This document shows, in pieces, positions 31,338 through 42,000 of a stretch of DNA of 58,750 nt (positions within the stretch are counted from its first letter, which is position 1; the number at the start of each line of letters is the position of its first letter). Both the position numbers and the translations under genes were made by a program. The stretch covers positions 1 through 58,750 of the forward strand of contig CAZEAN010000021.1 in assembly GCA_964510225.1 (NCBI GenBank), in the 5' to 3' direction. The notes below the pieces were generated by a model, which did not search any database, had not been told where the DNA came from, and saw only the letters and a program-made list of their open reading frames with translations. The DNA is from CAZEAN01 sp964510225 (GTDB lineage: Bacteria; Planctomycetota; Planctomycetia; Isosphaerales; Isosphaeraceae).

Positions 31338-32663
31338 TCATAGCAAATGGCGAGCTTTAATGTCCAGATACGTGTTGATCAGTGGCGCGGTGAGTTCTTC
31401 GGGAAGAATATCCAGGATCAACACATTCTTGCGACGAAGCGACGCAATCACTCGTTCCCGCCAATTCAACATCGCGGCGGCCGCTGCAGGAACATAGGGT
31501 GAAGATTGAGGTTCGTCGAGTCCTGCGTCGGCGAGTTTGAAGAGGTCGCGGTCGCGGAGAAACACGCCGAGCGGGAGATGACGACCGGCTAAGTGCCCGA
31601 GGTGATCAAGCAGTTGCCGTGCGTTGACTTCGTCAAAGACGTTCGTCATATGGACCAACAACGAACGCTTCCGGCAACGATTCTCGAGATCGACGAACGC
31701 ACGATCGTGACGGGATTCGACGAGCTTCGGAAAGACATCATGGACCGCATGAACGAGCCGATCGATCCGCCTCGAACCAGCTGACGGCGGCACATAGGTC
31801 AAAATCCGATCAGCATAAACCATAAGCCCCACTTGATCGCCTCGGATCATGGCAATGTGGGCCAGCATGAGCATCGCATTCAAGGCATGATCGAGTGGTG
31901 TCAATCCGTCACCAAGATCACCGGCCATCATCCGACCACTATCAATCAGGAAGACGACACGCTGACTTTGGCTGATTTGATAGTCACGAACGGTCAGCTT
32001 TTGTCGACGCGCGGTCGCCCGCCAGTCAATCCGCCGTGGCTCGTCTCCCTCGGCATAGTCTCGGAGCCGCTCGAATTCATTGTCGAGTCCGACCCGACGT
32101 GAATTCCGGAGGCCGATGACACTCAGCTTGTCGCGACGGGCGAGCAAGGTATACCGGGAGATCTGTCGGACGTCGGGATAGACTCGGACAACTGTCCGGC
32201 ATGGGATCCGCCTCGAACGCTGCCAGAGCCGCCAACGACTCTGCTCCAGCAGGTCAACCCGTTCCATCTCGTACGAGCCTCGGTGGTGCGGTGTCATCCG
32301 ATACTCGACTGTCGCAAACCCTCTGGACGGTAGCGTGACCAGAAACTCCGGCGGATCGGCTTCGAATTCAGCCGGAACATCATCGCGGGCTCGGACCAAC
32401 CGTCGCCGATTTCCACGGTTCTCGATCGTCAATTCCACACGGTGCGGCTCCCCAATTGACGCCGTCTCGACCAAATCGCGCTTCGCCTGAAACGGTCGCT
32501 TCCCTAAGAGGCTGGTTAAGTCAATCAAGCCAACAGTCAGCACAAGCAGATCGAGTACGGCCAACGCGGGCCAATAATCTTCACCCTGTGGAGTTAAGAG
32601 AGCGAGCGACATTAACGATGGTACCAGCATCGCCAGCACGAGGTTTCTGCCTGGCCAAATCAT
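31338..32663 (-). CDS. DUF58 (von Willebrand-like) protein
   Basis: About 441 residues from the Met at 32663 (M-I-W-P-G-R-N-L-V-L-A-M-L); the frame extends 43 codons upstream without support. Two N-terminal membrane helices (LAMLVPSLMSLALLTP and LAVLDLLVLTVGLIDLTSLL) are followed by a beta domain (EPHRVELTIENRGNRRRLVR). The DUF58 signature is RDYAEGDEPRRIDWRATARR, and the vWA-like strand is RVVFLIDSGRMMAGDL. DUF58 proteins usually work with a MoxR AAA ATPase and vWA partners. No moxR gene is adjacent here, so its partners lie elsewhere. Confidence 0.88.
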   Translation of the reverse strand: MIWPGRNLVLAMLVPSLMSLALLTPQGEDYWPALAVLDLLVLTVGLIDLTSLLGKRPFQAKRDLVETASIGEPHRVELTIENRGNRRRLVRARDDVPAEFEADPPEFLVTLPSRGFATVEYRMTPHHRGSYEMERVDLLEQSRWRLWQRSRRIPCRTVVRVYPDVRQISRYTLLARRDKLSVIGLRNSRRVGLDNEFERLRDYAEGDEPRRIDWRATARRQKLTVRDYQISQSQRVVFLIDSGRMMAGDLGDGLTPLDHALNAMLMLAHIAMIRGDQVGLMVYADRILTYVPPSAGSRRIDRLVHAVHDVFPKLVESRHDRAFVDLENRCRKRSLLVHMTNVFDEVNARQLLDHLGHLAGRHLPLGVFLRDRDLFKLADAGLDEPQSSPYVPAAAAAMLNWRERVIASLRRKNVLILDILPEELTAPLINTYLDIKARHLL

Positions 32664-32960
32664 CAGAAGACCAACTCCAAGTTCGAATTGCGTCACTCGG
32701 TTCTGAGTTGTTGTTGCAGCTATTTTAACGTGATTAGCAACCGTTAGAGAGACACTCTGAGCGGACCGGATTGACAGAAGAACCACGTGCAATCCAGCCC
32801 GGTTTCAGACCTTGACTGAGACGCGGCAACTTCTTCATGACCCGGTCGACACCGAGTAACTCCATCATGACCTAGAGTTCTTTTGTAGCGCGAAGCAGCC
32901 CTTCATCGCTCCAAACGGTTGCCCCGTAATAGCCTGGAGTAAGCGGCAAGGAGACTGCCG

Positions 32961-33547
32961 ATAGTTCTCGGATCGCTTCGAACTCAGACAAAGCAGCTTC
33001 ATCGGAATCTCGAAGAAAGGTTGCATTTTCTTGTACATGCACCTTGCAGCAATCGTTATCTCAACCTGATTTGTGCAATCTATGGATACTATTCAGCCCT
33101 GGAACAACGGCTTGACACCATCGCTGAACTGCTCCCGGCAGGGCTCGGTCTGCATGATCGGAAAAAACAGGTCGGATCGTTCAAGACCTCATGGCGCTGG
33201 GGATGACTCCGAGAGCGATCGCTTCGCTCCCTCGATGAACCGAGACCCCACGATTAGTCGACCGCCCGACTGCGTTGGGAGCCCTTTACGTCTTGGAAGG
33301 TGCAACGCTCGGAGGTCAGATCATTGCACGCGAATTGAGTCGTTCTCTTCAACTCGGTCCGTCAACCGGTGCGTCGTTTTTCCAGAGCTACGTTGATCGG
33401 GTTGAAGAAATGTGGCGATTGTACTTGGGGGTTCTCAACACACAGAGTACTGATCCGAACTCCGTTCCCCTTACCGTCGAAACCGCTCGAGAGACGTTCA
33501 TCACCCTCGAGCGTTGGCTTGAAAACGGAGGAGTTTTCTGTGTCTAA
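32961..33547 (+). pseudogene. Decayed heme oxygenase (bphO-like)
   Basis: A reconstructable heme oxygenase reading frame. It begins with ATA at 32961 where a start is expected (AAGGAG seven bases upstream), giving S-L-R-T-Q-T-K-Q-L-H-R-N-L-E-E-R-L with the heme-ligand His at 33000-33002. The frame breaks near the A-run at 33161-33166; restoring one A leads into RIVQDLMALGMTPRAIASLP. A TGA at 33236-33238 then sits where the family often has Cys (L-P-R-C). The C-terminal part is intact (ALGALYVLEGATLGGQIIAR, GASFFQSYVDRVEEMW) to TAA at 33545. Bacterial BphO makes biliverdin for the phytochrome encoded next. At least three lesions make it non-functional unless they are sequencing errors. Confidence 0.78.
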
Positions 33548-33560
33548 AGAGCCACCAGGC

Positions 33561-35883
33561 ATGCTCACTCGGGCTCTCAGAGAGTGCGCCCAGGAACCAA
33601 TACACCACCCGGGGATGATTCAAGCCCTGGGCATCTGATTTGCGTAGATTGTCAAGACAGGTTAATCACCCATGTTAGTGAAAACTGTAGCGAAATTGCG
33701 GATTGCGCTGCCGCCGAGTTGACGGGTCTACCGATCGAGGCCGTCATCGGGAGCGAATCTGGCTCCCAGTTCCATGAACTTCTCGCCGGCCTTGAACAGA
33801 AATATCACACCCATTGAAGTTAATTTTAAGCAACGGGGGAACACGCCGCAGTTTTGATGCGCTCACTCACCACCAAGGTGATGAGTTGGTCGTCGAGCTT
33901 GAGTCAACAAATCCTCAAGACAGCTTAACTTTTCAGGATTTTTCCACGCTTGTTCAACAGTCTGTCACCAACGTCTGGTCAACTGATTCGCCTGAAGATC
34001 TGTTTGCAACTGCTACCGAAGAAGTCCGTCGATTCACAGCTTATGATCGTGTGATGGTTTACCGTTTTCGCGACAACTGGGATGGAGAAGTTGTTGGGGA
34101 AGCTCGGGGAGACAGTGTTGATTCCTATTTAGGGCTGCGGTTTCCAGGATCGGACATCCCGGCACAGGCTCGTCGACTCTGTGAAAATCAACATCTAAGA
34201 CTCATTGCCGATGTGTCCTCCGAGCCGCTGAAGTTGATCGACGAGCCTACGGTGATGCTCCAAGGTCCATTGAACATAACGCACTGTATCTTACGGGCCG
34301 TATCACCCGTTCACCTTGAGTATCTCCAAAACATGGGAGTCTGCGCAACCCTCAGCATCTCCCTCGTCAACAATGGCAAGCTTCAAGGGCTCATCGCCTG
34401 CCATCACCAGACTCCCCGCATGGTCTCCTTCGAGCGACGGTTGAGCTGTGAATTCCTCGGCCAAACACTCGCATCGCACTGGGCGACTCTTAAAGACCGC
34501 AAGTCCTTTGAGTATCGGATCCGATCCACGACACTCCAGGAAGAACTCGCCAACCAAGTGAACGGCTTCGCGGAATTCGGTCTCAATGACGTACGGACAG
34601 GCTATCCACGTGTGACCGATCTGGTTGATTGCACCGGTGCTGCGGTGATTACGGGAGCCAACTGCGTTCGACTCGGAGAGACTCCGTCCGAACCAATGAT
34701 CCGGAAGATCGTCGATCTCTTTGTAAAACACAGAGAAGGTCCGGTCGCTGAAACCAACTCACTACAAAGGGACTTTCCAGACCTCGAAACCATCGATTGT
34801 CGGATCGCTTGCGGGGTCCTCTTTGCAGAAGTCTCTCGAGAGCGATCCGAATATCTCCTCTGGTTTCGCCCGGAGGTAATCCAAGCAGTACATTGGGCCG
34901 GAAAACCAGAGAAGCTACTCTCGATCTCGGAGGATGGCGTTCCAAGATTGCATCCAAGGAGGTCGTTCCAGCTCTGGCAAGAGGAAGTCCAAGGGCAGTC
35001 GGCCCCGTGGACTGTTCTTGAACTTGAAGCCACGATTAGGCTCCGAGATTTTGCGGCCAGACGCGGAGAACAACGAGGGACTCAGGCGCGCGCCCGACAA
35101 CAATCGGCCCTCGCCAAACTCGGCCATTTCGTCTTGGCAGAGGTGCATCCCGATCGTGGCATCATTTCACCTACTCGTTTCATTCCGATCGCCGAGGAGA
35201 GCGGCCAAATCCGTGCGATCGATCGCTGGGTCTTGGACACGAGGGTGGTCCAGCTAAGGCAATGGGAACTCCAGGGACGCGATCTCGAATTATCGCTCAA
35301 CGTTTCCGCCCGATCACTCCAAGACCCAACGTTCGGAGACTGGGTCTCCCAGAAACTGGCGGCAACGCAAGTTGACCCGAAGAGGATGGTCCTTGAACTG
35401 ACCGAAAGCGCCATGATGAAGGAACATGAGCGATCGTTCGAAACCTTGGACAAACTCGCCAAGTTAGGAGTATCGATCGCTGTCGATGTCTTCGGGACGG
35501 GATATCCCTCGCTTTCGTATCTGATGAAACTCCCAGTGCACAAGGTGAAGATTGACCGCTCGCTCGTGGCGACGATGGTGAGCAATCATGGATGCGAAAT
35601 GATCGCGAAATTGGTAACCGAACTTGCGCACAACCTGCAATCGATGGTGATCGCCAAAGGAGTCGAGGATGTGGAGATGCTCGAACGTCTGGCAGCGCTC
35701 GAGTGCGACATCGCCCAGGGATACTTGTTTGGTAAGCCTCTTTTTATTAATGACTTAGAGCGAACCATCGACGCCAAGCATGGTGCGGGAGTCACTTATT
35801 GTTTGGAGCATCACGCACCGACTTCGGCGCCTCAGAGATTCTCTACAAATCATGGCGATCCCAATCAGTACAACCAACTCTGA
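33561..35883 (+). pseudogene. Decayed bacteriophytochrome with degenerate EAL domain
   Basis: PAS-GAF-PHY-EAL layout. The N-terminus starts at ATG 33561 and carries the bilin-binding Cys (E-C-A-Q-E-P-I-H, codon 33585). A 1-nt deletion near 33627 shifts into GHLICVDCQDRLITHVSENC (PAS), and a second shift near 33810 leads into the long frame 33814-35883. There GAF (YDRVMVYRFRDNWDGEVVGE; the P-G-S-D-I-P motif; LRAVSPVHLEYLQNMGVCAT) and PHY with its tongue (YLLWFRPEVIQAVHWAG, P-R-R-S-F) are well kept. The EAL part lacks the E-A-L triad, has D-V-F-G-T-G for D-D-F-G-T-G and A-K-G-V-E for A-E-G-V-E, so phosphodiesterase activity is not expected. No GGDEF domain lies between. The 689-residue long frame may still be translated. 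Confidence 0.8.
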
Positions 35884-36231
35884 TTTAACTCAACAATCAC
35901 CTCATTGTTACTACGGCGGCCATGACAACATCTTGATGCCGTTGCCCACCACTTGGGACCGTTTATTTGGACATCCCCAAAAGGCCAATTGATCACCAGG
36001 CCAAGAATAAAAATGCCAGCAATCATAATTTCTAGACACTGGTGATTCAAAGGAACCTATTATCAAGAGAGCTTGTGTGAACGTGCCAATCTAAAGATTT
36101 CCTTTAATAAGCGGTTGACAGTCGAAAGTACTGACTTATTGTTTCTTGGGCTGTGGTATTCCGGCCTGCCCGATGCCGAGTAGTCCGGTCATCGAGGAAC
36201 GACCGACCGAGGAAGCTCAAGGACCCTCCAA
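35884..36231. other. 5' region of the sigma factor gene
   Basis: No protein-like ORF. The region is AT-richer than its surroundings and holds the predicted promoter at 36115-36142. The rest shows no repeat or RNA structure that I could identify. Confidence 0.4.
36115..36142 (+). promoter_or_regulatory. Sigma-70-type promoter upstream of sigma factor gene
   Basis: TTGACA (36115-36120), a perfect -35 box, a 16-bp spacer, and TATTGT (36137-36142), a 4/6 match to the -10 box. It would place the transcript start about 80 bp before the ATG at 36232. Confidence 0.55.
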
Positions 36232-37101
36232 ATGCAGACACGGATCGCAACAAGACCCAAGCGCGAGCGGATCAATTCAACTCCCCTCCAGAGCTATCTG
36301 AACGAGATCAATGAAACGAACCTCCTCACCCCGGAAGAGGAACGGCACCTTGCCTTCGAAATCTCGATGGGAAATCCAGAAGCCCGGGAGCACATGGTCA
36401 AGGCCAACCTTCGGTTAGTCGTGAACATCGCCCGGAGCTATCTCGGCAAAGGATTGAGTCTTGATGACCTGATCGAGGAAGGGAATCTCGGATTGCTTCG
36501 AGCTGTTGAAGGCTTCGACGCCAGCATGCAGACTCGGTTCAGCACGTATGCGAGCTACTGGATTAAGCAATCGATGCGCCGCGCGGTGATTAACCAAGGT
36601 CGAGCGATCCGACTTCCGGCCTATATGGTCAATCTGCTCTCCAAGTGGCGGAGAGCGACTACGGAGCTAACCGAACAACTCGGGCGTACACCGACCCCGG
36701 ATGAGGTCGGTCGCGAGTTGAAGCTCTCCAAGAAGAAGCTCAACATTGTCAAGAAGGCCCTTGAAGCCAACAATCTTACCCCGCATGCCGATAGCTTAGG
36801 TGATGATGTTCCTGGGATCGATGACTATCTCACCGACGAGCGTCACAAAGGCCCGGACGAAACGCTGATTGAAGCCGACGATCTCGAGCGGACCTTGACG
36901 CAGATCGAGAACCTCGACGATCGCGAGCGAACCGTCCTCCGGATGCGGTTCGGGCTCGACCCGTACCTGCCGATGACACTCCGAGAGGTCGGCGAACAAC
37001 TCCAACTCACCCGAGAACGGGTCCGACAACTCGAAAGTAACGCACTCGGCAAGCTCGCCGTGGGTCTCGGGTCCGATCGTCGACGTCGCCGACGCTTCTG
37101 A
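36232..37101 (+). CDS. RNA polymerase sigma factor, RpoD/SigA-like group
   Basis: 289 residues. Region 1.2 (STPLQSYLNEINETNLLTPE), region 2 (ANLRLVVNIARSYLGKGLSL then D-D-L-I-E-E-G-N-L-G-L-L-R-A-V), region 2.4 (FSTYASYWIKQSMRRAVINQ), region 3 (AYMVNLLSKWRRATTELTEQ) and region 4.2 helix-turn-helix (REVGEQLQLTRERVRQLESN) are all present. There is no long acidic region 1.1 and no non-conserved insert, so it is a short primary-like (group 2) sigma factor directing polymerase to promoters of -35/-10 type. A good promoter precedes it. The C-terminus is a run of Arg residues. Confidence 0.93.
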   Translation: MQTRIATRPKRERINSTPLQSYLNEINETNLLTPEEERHLAFEISMGNPEAREHMVKANLRLVVNIARSYLGKGLSLDDLIEEGNLGLLRAVEGFDASMQTRFSTYASYWIKQSMRRAVINQGRAIRLPAYMVNLLSKWRRATTELTEQLGRTPTPDEVGRELKLSKKKLNIVKKALEANNLTPHADSLGDDVPGIDDYLTDERHKGPDETLIEADDLERTLTQIENLDDRERTVLRMRFGLDPYLPMTLREVGEQLQLTRERVRQLESNALGKLAVGLGSDRRRRRRF

Positions 37102-37118
37102 GCTTCGGTCCCATCAGC

Positions 37119-38627
37119 TCAGGCAATCAATGATTCGACCACATTTCCCGCTACATCAGTGAGACGGAAATCACGACCTTGATGGCGGTAGGTCAGCTTG
37201 GTGTGGTCGAATCCAAAGAGCTTGAGGATGGTGGCGTGGTAATCGTGGACGTGGACGGGATCACGAGCAACGTTCCAGCCAATGGGGTCGGTCTCGCCAA
37301 TCACCTGCCCACCTTTCACACCACCACCGGCCATGAAGAGTGAAAAAGCGAACGGGTGGTGATCGCGTCCACTAACCTTCTTGTAGCCGATCCGATTCTC
37401 GCCGAGCGGAGTCCTGCCGAACTCGGAAGCCCAGAGGATCAGGGTTTCATCAAGCATCCCTCGGCGCTTCAGATCCTTGATCAAGGCAGCGACAGAACGG
37501 TCAGCCATCCCGGTGTTGAAGCCGAGTTCGACGTCGAGATTACTGTGGTGATCCCAAGAAGCGTGATAAATATTGATGAATCGAACACCACGCTCCACCA
37601 ACCGGCGTGCCAGTAGGCAATGTCGGGCAAATTGGTCATAGACACCGGTCCCACCACCCGCGCCGACCCCACCACGACCACCTTGCTGAGGATCCTTCCG
37701 GCCGACCCCGTAGAGATCGAGCGTCTCTTGGCTTTCGCCGGAGAGATCGATCAACTCGGGAGCCGCTTTTTGCATCCGGAACGCCAGTTCGTAGGCAGCA
37801 ATCCGACTCTGGATCTCTTCGTCTCGGACTGCGTCGAAGCGTTTGGCGTTGAGTTGGCTGATGGCTTCGATCGTCTCACGCTGCATTGACCGAGAAAGGC
37901 CAGCCGGATTACCAAGGTGGAGGACCGGATCGCCCTTGTCGCGGAAGAGGACACCTTCATAAGTCGAAGGAAGGAAGCCACTCGACCAATTCGAGGCTCC
38001 ACCGCTTGTCCCTCGACCGGCGGTCAACACAACGTATCCAGGGAGGTCACGCGATTCGGAGCCGAGTCCATAATTGAGCCACGAGCCCATGCTCGGCCGA
38101 CCAAACATCGCCGAGCCAGTATTCATCATTAACTGGCCTGGGTGGTGATTGAACTGCTCGGAGTGCATGGAACGAATTAAGGCAATATCATCAGCACACT
38201 CACCGAGGTGCGGTAGATAATCCGAGAGCATCATTCCCGACTCACCCCGAGGGGTAAAGACGCGGGGGCTCCCCATGACCTTGGCCGTTTCCTTCTGGAT
38301 AAAAGCGAATCGGATCTCTTTGACGAACGACTCGGGAAGCGATTGACCGTCGAGTTTCGTGAGTTCCGGCTTCGGATCAAAGAGATCCATCTGGCTCGGA
38401 CCACCTTCGAGATAGATACAGATACATGCCTTGGCTTTAGGCGTGAAGTGAGGAGCCTGAGGGGCTAAAGGGTCGACTCGACCGCCAAGTGAATCCTGAT
38501 CAGTTTCGGCAGCGAGGAGCCCGTCCTCCTTAAGCATTGAGGCGAGCGCAACGAGGCCAATCCCACTTCCAGTGGAAGTCAGGAAATCACGTCTCGATCG
38601 CAAGGTTGCTTCAGTGAGTGGGTCCAT
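37119..38627 (-). CDS. DUF1501 sulfatase-like protein with Tat-type signal
   Basis: About 502 residues from the Met at 38627 (M-D-P-L-T-E-A-T-L-R-S-R-R-D-F-L), which opens a twin-arginine-like signal (R-S-R-R-D-F-L then a mild hydrophobic stretch). DUF1501 elements follow: ACICIYLEGGPSQMDLFDPK, FNHHPGQLMMNTGSAMFGRP, RFINIYHASWDHHSNLD, LILWASEFGRTPLGE and GRDHHPFAFSLFMAGGGVKG. The fold is alkaline-phosphatase-like. DUF1501 genes in planctomycetes are nearly always paired with DUF1549/DUF1553 genes, as here (39089-42235). The start overlaps the end of the VOC gene by 17 bp, showing one operon. The reaction is unknown. Confidence 0.93.
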   Translation of the reverse strand: MDPLTEATLRSRRDFLTSTGSGIGLVALASMLKEDGLLAAETDQDSLGGRVDPLAPQAPHFTPKAKACICIYLEGGPSQMDLFDPKPELTKLDGQSLPESFVKEIRFAFIQKETAKVMGSPRVFTPRGESGMMLSDYLPHLGECADDIALIRSMHSEQFNHHPGQLMMNTGSAMFGRPSMGSWLNYGLGSESRDLPGYVVLTAGRGTSGGASNWSSGFLPSTYEGVLFRDKGDPVLHLGNPAGLSRSMQRETIEAISQLNAKRFDAVRDEEIQSRIAAYELAFRMQKAAPELIDLSGESQETLDLYGVGRKDPQQGGRGGVGAGGGTGVYDQFARHCLLARRLVERGVRFINIYHASWDHHSNLDVELGFNTGMADRSVAALIKDLKRRGMLDETLILWASEFGRTPLGENRIGYKKVSGRDHHPFAFSLFMAGGGVKGGQVIGETDPIGWNVARDPVHVHDYHATILKLFGFDHTKLTYRHQGRDFRLTDVAGNVVESLIA

Positions 38628-39057
38628 CGGTCGGGTTTCCGTAGTTTGGGAGGGAAGTCTCGTCGTGCTGAGACGTTGGGTAGGTCGTAATTTCGAGCGG
38701 ATGACCATCCGGATCCTGGAAGTAGATTGATCGAGGCCCTTGATGATCGACGGGCCCTCGAAACGGGATCCCGAGTGATCGAAGGTGTTTCTGTGCTGCT
38801 TCAAATCCCAGGGCATCCGTCCGCCAGGCGACCAGATCCCAGCGGAGCGGGTGATGCTCGGGTCCATCCCCCGTTGATTGAGCCTGGAAGAGGGCGAGCT
38901 TCGTGCCGCCGGCGCCGATCATCACCGGCTCGGGATCCCAGCGGCCGACCTCTTCGAGGCCAAGGACCGTCTGATACCAGCGTGTCGACGCCTCGATATC
39001 ACGGACGAGGACTTCGACATGATCGATCTGATCGACAACGAAGGGCTTGGTCATCAT
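38611..39057 (-). CDS. VOC/glyoxalase-fold protein
   Basis: 148 residues with two beta-alpha-beta-beta-beta units. The first has VDQIDHVEVLVRDIEASTRW and the metal-ligand-type His. The second has LRWDLVAWRTDALGFEAAQK and ends SIYFQDPDGHPLEITTY, where the D-P-D-G-x-x-x-E motif supplies a Glu ligand. VOC members include dioxygenases, isomerases and resistance proteins. A ribosome-binding GGAG lies upstream of the first of two ATGs. It lies between the DUF1549/1553 gene (31 bp) and the DUF1501 gene (overlap), an unusual insertion into that common pair. Confidence 0.88.
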   Translation of the reverse strand: MMTKPFVVDQIDHVEVLVRDIEASTRWYQTVLGLEEVGRWDPEPVMIGAGGTKLALFQAQSTGDGPEHHPLRWDLVAWRTDALGFEAAQKHLRSLGIPFRGPVDHQGPRSIYFQDPDGHPLEITTYPTSQHDETSLPNYGNPTDGPTH

Positions 39058-39088
39058 CTCAACTCCAGACTCGGAGATCCTGCCCGGA

Positions 39089-42000
39089 CTACTCTCGAGT
39101 GATGAACTCGTCGAGGTTGAGGATCGTCCGTGCCGTTCCGATCATCGCGGCGACCTCAGCCTGGGTTGAGCCCTCGGGAACGTCAGCCTTTGCCGACAAC
39201 GCCTCGGCGTCGACAGCACTCGCTGCAAACCCTTGGAGAAGTCGGTAGTAGAGTGACTCCAGAATCTCGATTTCTGCAGGTTCAGGCGGACGTCCCAACG
39301 CACACCGGAAGACTAACGTCAAGCGACCCTCCAAGTCGTCCTCAGACGATTCAGTAAGCGCAGCGAGACCAAGAGCTCGGGCACATTCGACGAAGACCTC
39401 GTCGTTGAGAAGCGTCAACGCTTGGAGTGGAGTATTCGAAGCATTCCGGCCGACCGCACAGATGTTAGCGTCCGGTGCATCGAAGGTCGTAAGCATCGGG
39501 TAGGGGCTGGTTCGCCGAAAGAAAGTGTACAAGCCGCGACGGTAGCGGTCAGGCCCCGTGCTTACTGGCCAACGTCCATTCCCGGCATAGGTTAGTGCTT
39601 CGATTCCTTCAGGCTGAGGCGGATAGACACTAGGTCCACCGACCCGATCGGTGAAGAGACCACTTGCGGCGAGGGCAACATCGCGGACCGATTCTGCTTC
39701 AAGACGGAAACGATTCTGACGTGCCAGAAGTGTATTACTGGGATCGAGGTCCATCAGATGCTCTCGGGTTGCTGAGGACTGTCGATAGGTCGCGGAGGTC
39801 ACAATTGCTCGGATCAACTCCTTACGACTCCACCCCACTCGCTGATATTCGGAGGCAAGCCAGTCCAAAAGTTCAGGATGGCTTGGCGGATCACCACGGG
39901 TACCGAAATCGTCCATCGTCGGAACGATTGCCTGGCCGAAGAGGTAGTACCAGATCCGGTTAACTGCGACTCGAGCCGTTAGCGGATTCTTCGGCTCCAC
40001 CAGCCAATTGGCGAGGTCAAGACGGTCGGGCTCTTCCTTCTCCTCGGTTCGCTTCAGCGGTTGCAAGACACCAAGCGTATCAGCTTGAACCGGCTCACCA
40101 GGACGGAGGAAGCTCCCTCGGATCAGCATTTTGGTCACCCGACGATCTTCCGGTTTCTGTTCGACGAAAGTCCGGATCTTCGCTCCCGAGAGCTTCGGCA
40201 CTTCCTTCTGATGGGCAACGAGAGCGGCCTTCAGTTTGGCAAGTCCAAGATCAATCGACTCGTAATAGATATTGATCCGTCTCTGATCGGCTTCGGAACG
40301 AGCCTCAGGGGCAAGCGCCAATGCCTCCGCGACATCCTCAGGAATTGGTGTTGCCGAGATCGGAGTAGGAGAGTTCGTCACTGAAAGTCGGAACCGACCG
40401 ATCGTGTGCTGACGACCGTACTGCTGATCCAACTCGATTTTGAAACGAGTCCCGCAATCGGTCCCGATACTAAGATCGGTTTCGAAGACCGCCTTGTGGG
40501 CAGTACCGAACTGAGGAGAAACTGCCCAACCAGTCTTCGGATCGTCATCAATTGCCGACGCAACAGGCCAATCATTCTGCTCAAAGTCGGTGGAAGGATG
40601 AGCCAGACCCACCTTCCGTGATTGCTCCCCTTCGTAGCGTGGCGAGGCTTCGACCCGGAACTCCGAGAGAACAAAATTACCATTGTCCGCCCGACCAGGA
40701 CCGTTCTCAGGAAAGCGCTCATCAGGGAGGACTTCGAGGCGGATTGCAGTAATCCCCGTTAGCTCGGTTTCACCCACAATCTTGTAGGTCTCAGTCGCCG
40801 GTCGAGCCCCCTCAGCAAGGAACGAACCGTCGTCAAGCTGTCGGAGCGACGTACCCAACTCGGCGCTTGTTTCGAGGATTTGGAGTGGAGTCCAAGACGT
40901 TGCAGGCTGGCTTGTTGATAGTTCTTCCCAACGTTGTTGTTGTGCCGGGAGTTCGTCACGAAGATAAGAGTCGATTGCCCCTTTCAACTCCGCCTCTTCG
41001 GCGTGAAACGCTTCCTTGGCACGATCGAACGCAGCACGTTCTTCAGGAGTTGGGGCGTTGAGATTGGTTTCATTCGCAGTGTTGAAGAACGCGAAGAGCT
41101 GATAATACTCGCGTTGGAGGATTGGGTCGTACTTGTGGGTGTGGCACTGGGCACAGGCAACCGTCAGCCCCAGCCAGGTCGTTCCTGTGGTGTTGACTCG
41201 ATCGATGACCGCAGCGACGCGGTATTCCTCCTGATCAACCCCACCCTCGGTGTTGGTCAAGGTGTTCCGGTGGAATCCAGTGGCGGTCTTCTGATCCAGT
41301 GTGGGGTCGGGAAGAAGGTCGCCAGCAAGCTGCTCGATGGTAAAGTCATCGTAAGGTAAGTCGCGGTTGATCGCGTCAATCACCCAGTCTCGATAACGAT
41401 AAGCAAACGGCCGAGGACGATCCTTCTCAAAACCATCGCTGTCGGCATAGCGTGCCAGATCGAGCCAGTGACGCCCCCAACGCTCACCAAACCGAGGCGA
41501 CGCCAAGAGTCGATCAACCAGTTGTTCGTAAGCGTCAGGCGCCTGGTCGTTAATAAAGGCATCAACGTCATCTGGTTTCGGGGGAAGGCCAGTTAAGTCG
41601 AGTGAAAGCCTCCGAATCAAGGTGGCCCGATCGGCTTCTTCGCTCGGAGCAATCGCTTCCGATTCAAGTCGTCGGAGGACGAATTGATCAATCGGATGAA
41701 TGACCCAATCGCTCCGATGAACTGTTGGTGGCTCGAATCGTTGAATCGGCTGAAACGACCAATGATCACTCGTAATCGCTGTCCCAGATTCTTGATCTTC
41801 AGGTGTCGATCCCCAGTGGGCTCCTTGATCGATCCAAGCTCTGAGAAGTCCTACTTCCTGATCGGTCAGTGGATCGCCGTTTGGCGGCATGATCGACTCA
41901 CCATCGAAACCCGTCACCTTGTGGATCAGGTAGCTCTCAGCACTAGCGCCGGGCTCGATCGCACTTCCGAGATCACCGCCCGCCATGGCATCTTTTTCGT

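Noticed and set aside
29180..33238. TGA recoding (selenocysteine or alternative code) to explain in-frame TGAs in the SGNH and heme oxygenase genes
   Set aside because: Many intact genes here end in TGA, no SECIS-like element was seen, and the heme oxygenase has other lesions as well. Decay or error is simpler.
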